Below, one piece after another: positions 6,841-8,788 of a DNA stretch of 8,788 bases. Origin of the DNA: Planctomycetes bacterium RBG_13_46_10 (GTDB lineage Bacteria > Planctomycetota > Phycisphaerae > Sedimentisphaerales > Anaerobacaceae); NCBI GenBank assembly GCA_001824645.1, contig MHYD01000072.1, positions 18,718-27,505 of the forward strand. Reading direction: 5' to 3'. The position numbers were made by a program, and so were the translations under genes. How positions within the stretch are numbered: the stretch's first letter is position 1; the number at the start of each line of letters is the position of its first letter. Under the pieces are notes generated by a model. It searched no databases. It was not told where the DNA came from and worked only from the letters and a program-made list of their open reading frames with translations.

Positions 6841-7795
6841 TTTTTCCAAGTTTAGCCGACGCCGGAACGGCGGCGGATACCTCTGCCAGCCATCTATCCG
6901 AGTCGGATTTGCTGTAGCCTAAAAAAGCAGAACATTTATCATGATTACGGAAGGCGTTGTAAGCCTTGCTCTTATTTGTATTTGCATAACAATATACACA
7001 GCCATGCGGGCAGGTGTCATACGTGCCGATATCGGTGCTCTCTGTACAGCCGCACTGGTTTCTGGTAGGTTTTTCGCTGTATTGCAGACCTGCTGGATAA
7101 AATAGCTCCTTTATGATAGCGCCATCAATGCAGTGGGCTTTTTTGATTTTTTCGCCTGCTAAATATTCACCGCAGCAGGAGAATAACTCAATTCCATGCT
7201 GCTCCGCGATATCCGCCAGTTCATTGGCCAAATCGATTTTAAAATCTTCAATGACGTTTGTGATTGCCAAGCCGTTGGTTTTTTCAAGCTCATCGAAGTT
7301 GCGTTTGACCTTGTTGTATTCGACCACAAAGCTGAAATAACAGCGCTCGACGAGACCTTCAAAATCGGATGCAAGCTCTTCAAATGCTTTGATGAAGAAA
7401 TCCCGGTCACAAACGCTTGAGAGCACAATCGGGTCAAAGCGCCAGTTAATATGGCGTGGTGAGTACATTCTGCCGAGTTCTTTCAGGGTTTTAATCGCAG
7501 CCTTTTTGTCTAAATTATGCTCGAAGACGGACGGCAGGCCGGTGACAGTATAATTTAAATAGAATTTGTGGCCTAAATCGTCGAGTGTTTTCAGATTCTC
7601 AAGAAAAGGTGTAAAGCTCTTGGACCAGAATACAAAGCAGGAAACATCTTCCGGTTTCAGTGACACTAAATATCTTTGTCCGCCGAAGGGATTTACCACA
7701 CCGGCAAAGCCTGCCTTTAACCGGTTCATAAACCAATCGCCGTAAAACGCCGGTATATCGGTCCGCCGTGATACCGATATAATCCGCTGTGACAT
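6821..7795 (-). CDS. DUF1848 family protein with C-terminal CxxxCxxC motif
   Basis: The 324-residue product matches the DUF1848 family pattern: SVSRRTDIPAFYGDWF (residues 8-22), a GGQRYLVSL region, FWSKSFTPFL (56-65), YLNYTVTGLP (79-88), INWRFDPIVLS (116-126) and a cysteine-rich end. The family is, to my knowledge, without an established function. Cys262, Cys266 and Cys269 in TCPHGCVYCYA form the CxxxCxxC spacing of a radical-SAM 4Fe-4S site, but near the C-terminus instead of the N-terminus. Cys207, Cys208, Cys222, Cys248 and Cys250 could hold a second metal site. An iron-sulfur enzyme is therefore likely by inference; the reaction is unknown. The ATG at 7795 has no clear ribosome binding site. 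The stop overlaps the end of the convergent GH97 gene by 20 bases, and the last ~17 residues (AAVPASAKL...) look like a non-conserved tail. It lies 58 bases after the POT transporter gene and may share its transcript. Confidence 0.85.
   Translation of the reverse strand: MSQRIISVSRRTDIPAFYGDWFMNRLKAGFAGVVNPFGGQRYLVSLKPEDVSCFVFWSKSFTPFLENLKTLDDLGHKFYLNYTVTGLPSVFEHNLDKKAAIKTLKELGRMYSPRHINWRFDPIVLSSVCDRDFFIKAFEELASDFEGLVERCYFSFVVEYNKVKRNFDELEKTNGLAITNVIEDFKIDLANELADIAEQHGIELFSCCGEYLAGEKIKKAHCIDGAIIKELFYPAGLQYSEKPTRNQCGCTESTDIGTYDTCPHGCVYCYANTNKSKAYNAFRNHDKCSAFLGYSKSDSDRWLAEVSAAVPASAKLGKTTFLFL
6856..6876. repeat. GC-rich hairpin at the convergent gene ends
   Basis: Positions 6856-6864 pair with 6868-6876 around a GAA loop: eight G-C pairs and one A-G mismatch (6859/6873). 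It lies 16 bases past the GH97 stop and within the last codons of the DUF1848 gene. No T run follows on either strand, so it is not a standard terminator, though it could slow or protect both convergent transcripts. It may be only the by-product of Ala/Pro/Gly-rich codons. Confidence 0.4.
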
Positions 7796-7843
7796 TTAAA
7801 TTTAGGATTTTCGATTTCCAATCTTCATTCGTCAATCGTCAAT
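7795..7843 (-). repeat. Degenerate 7-bp repeat array between the transporter and DUF1848 genes
   Basis: Read on the minus strand from 7843, the spacer divides into seven consecutive heptamers: ATTGACG, ATTGACG, AATGAAG, ATTGGAA, ATCGAAA, ATCCTAA, ATTTAAA, the last running into the ATG of the DUF1848 gene. Two copies are identical and the others keep an A(T/A)T-like start. The region also contains a 9-bp inverted repeat (7808-7816 with 7841-7849). It fills nearly the whole 58-base gap and leaves no room for a usual ribosome binding site. Confidence 0.5.
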
Positions 7844-7853
7844 CGAAAAACCT

Positions 7854-8788
7854 CTAACCAGCTTCATCTTGAATATAATCTTTAACCTTGTATCGGGCAG
7901 CGATGGGAATGAACAAAATCGCTGTCACCAGCATTACAATTGCAAAGAACCAGTAGTAGCTTGCTCCAGGCAGCTTGCTGGTGCCGTCTTCGTTTTTTAT
8001 CACGTAATTAACCACAGCCGCAAATATGTTTCCAAGCGAAATCGAAAGCAACTCAACCGACTGAATCAGAGACTTCATTTTCTTGGGAGCCTGGGTATAT
8101 GCAAACTCCAGCGCTGTGACGGAGACCATAACTTCAGCACCGGTAAGAAAGATATATGCAAAGAATTGCCAGCCGATAGAGGGCTTTCCGCCGTTTTCAA
8201 TCTGTGTCTCAATCCACACACAGACCAGAAAGCTGCAGGCCGTCAGAAACATGCCAATACCTATCTTACGCAAGGCCGTCATGGTCCATACACGATTAAG
8301 AACCGGGTAGATTACATAAGAGTATAGTGGAATCAGGATTAAGATTAGAAATGGATTAGCTGACTGCATTTGAGCCGGCAGCCAATCTATACCGAGCCAT
8401 CGCAGGTTCATCTTATCGGCCTGGAGCACCCACGCTGATTCTGATTGATAGAACAGAGCAAAGAACATAGATAAAAATAGAAAGATAATGCAGAGTCTGC
8501 CCAGAGTTCTAAGTCCTTCGCTGTCAAGCGTTTCTCGCCAGCCGGCTTGTGGTGAGCCCGTCGAACTCATTTTACGTGCCGGTGGAATGTGCACAAGCTT
8601 GCCTCTTCCAATCCAGTAAACCAGTGTTGCGAAAGCCATGAAAACCGCAGGGACACCAAAACCAACTGAAGCGCCGTACTTATCAAGTAAATACGGACAT
8701 AAAAACATTGAAACAGTAGCGCCCAGATTAATCGAAAAGTAGAACCAGCTATAAACCTTCGAAATCAAATGCTTATTGGATGCTCCGA
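7854..8788 (-). CDS. POT/PTR2 family proton-coupled transporter, C-terminal two thirds
   Basis: POT transporters import di- and tripeptides or other small solutes across the inner membrane with protons. About 310 residues are visible and the frame stays open to the right edge, where it reads GASNKHLISKVYSWFYFSINLGA across the boundary; a TTG at 8768 is therefore not the true start and the gene is 5' partial. Eight hydrophobic segments are visible, fitting TM5-TM12 of a 12-helix POT protein. Family marks are SWFYFSINLGA (the second PTR2 signature), ALFYQSESAWVLQADKM in TM7, and GAEVMVSVTALEFAYTQAPKKMKS around TM10, with the conserved Glu. The N-terminal ExxERF-type proton motif is outside the window. 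The central loop between TM6 and TM7 contains the codons SSTGSPQ, which come from a short palindromic repeat. Substrate cannot be read from sequence. The stop is TAG, 58 bases before the DUF1848 gene. Confidence 0.9.
   Translation of the reverse strand, partial: GASNKHLISKVYSWFYFSINLGATVSMFLCPYLLDKYGASVGFGVPAVFMAFATLVYWIGRGKLVHIPPARKMSSTGSPQAGWRETLDSEGLRTLGRLCIIFLFLSMFFALFYQSESAWVLQADKMNLRWLGIDWLPAQMQSANPFLILILIPLYSYVIYPVLNRVWTMTALRKIGIGMFLTACSFLVCVWIETQIENGGKPSIGWQFFAYIFLTGAEVMVSVTALEFAYTQAPKKMKSLIQSVELLSISLGNIFAAVVNYVIKNEDGTSKLPGASYYWFFAIVMLVTAILFIPIAARYKVKDYIQDEAG
8551..8567. repeat. Small palindromic dispersed-type repeat inside the transporter gene
   Basis: GGT (8551-8553) pairs with ACT (8565-8567, one G-T pair), followed by GA/GA (8554-8555 with 8563-8564) and a G-C pair (8556/8562) closing the loop CCCGT. 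The layout is the same as the 1256-1275 element: variable arms, GA/GA, G-C, loop of five or six. It resembles GGTGAGC-x-x-GTCGAACC repeats that I recall from many genomes. It encodes part of a loop of the transporter on the minus strand without breaking the frame. Confidence 0.45.

Noticed and set aside
7795..7850. CRISPR array or attachment site
   Set aside because: The units are seven bases long, degenerate and directly adjacent, with no spacers, and there is no integrase or cas gene in the window.
7869..8327. Open frame of 152 codons on the plus strand opposite the transporter gene
   Set aside because: The minus-strand frame gives a clear POT transporter with membrane helices; the plus-strand product has no coherent pattern.

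Overview
The window looks like an ordinary bacterial chromosome segment of moderate GC content (roughly mid-40s by eye, not computed), with seven protein-coding genes and no RNA gene, CRISPR array or insertion sequence that I can support. The gene set and the style of several proteins (an IspD with an AAG-x-SSRF nucleotide loop and a KPKPEGPIGPY-type tail, a GyrA with Gln/Gly in the quinolone region, a GH97 glycosidase, a POT transporter) suggest a Gram-negative, probably anaerobic polysaccharide degrader. My best guess is Planctomycetota (Phycisphaerae-like). This is inference from remembered protein style, not a search.

Left part, plus strand: the 3' end of a corrinoid adenosyltransferase gene (cobO-like, cut by the window edge) is followed after 24 bases by ispD (MEP isoprenoid pathway). 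A 139-base gap then carries a candidate promoter, a 15-bp hairpin and a small palindromic repeat in front of gyrA. holA (DNA polymerase III delta) follows gyrA after 9 bases and is almost certainly co-transcribed with it, so this is a DNA topology/replication pair. A secreted GH97 family glycoside hydrolase with a strong ribosome binding site follows 55 bases later; a 7-bp inverted repeat lies just ahead of that site.

Right part, minus strand: a DUF1848 protein with a C-terminal radical-SAM-like CxxxCxxC motif converges on, and overlaps by 20 bases, the end of the GH97 gene. Upstream of it, separated by 58 bases of degenerate 7-bp repeats, is the C-terminal two thirds of a POT/PTR2 proton-coupled transporter that runs off the right edge. 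The GH97 enzyme and the transporter could both serve nutrient uptake, but they lie on opposite strands and nothing shows co-regulation.

I found no clear new multi-gene system. The points most worth a second look are small: a gly-rich insertion in IspD whose DNA is an imperfect palindrome, two dispersed hairpins sharing one core (one between genes, one inside the transporter gene), the unusual quinolone-region residues and degenerate GyrA box, the heptamer repeat array, and the unstudied cysteine-rich DUF1848 protein.
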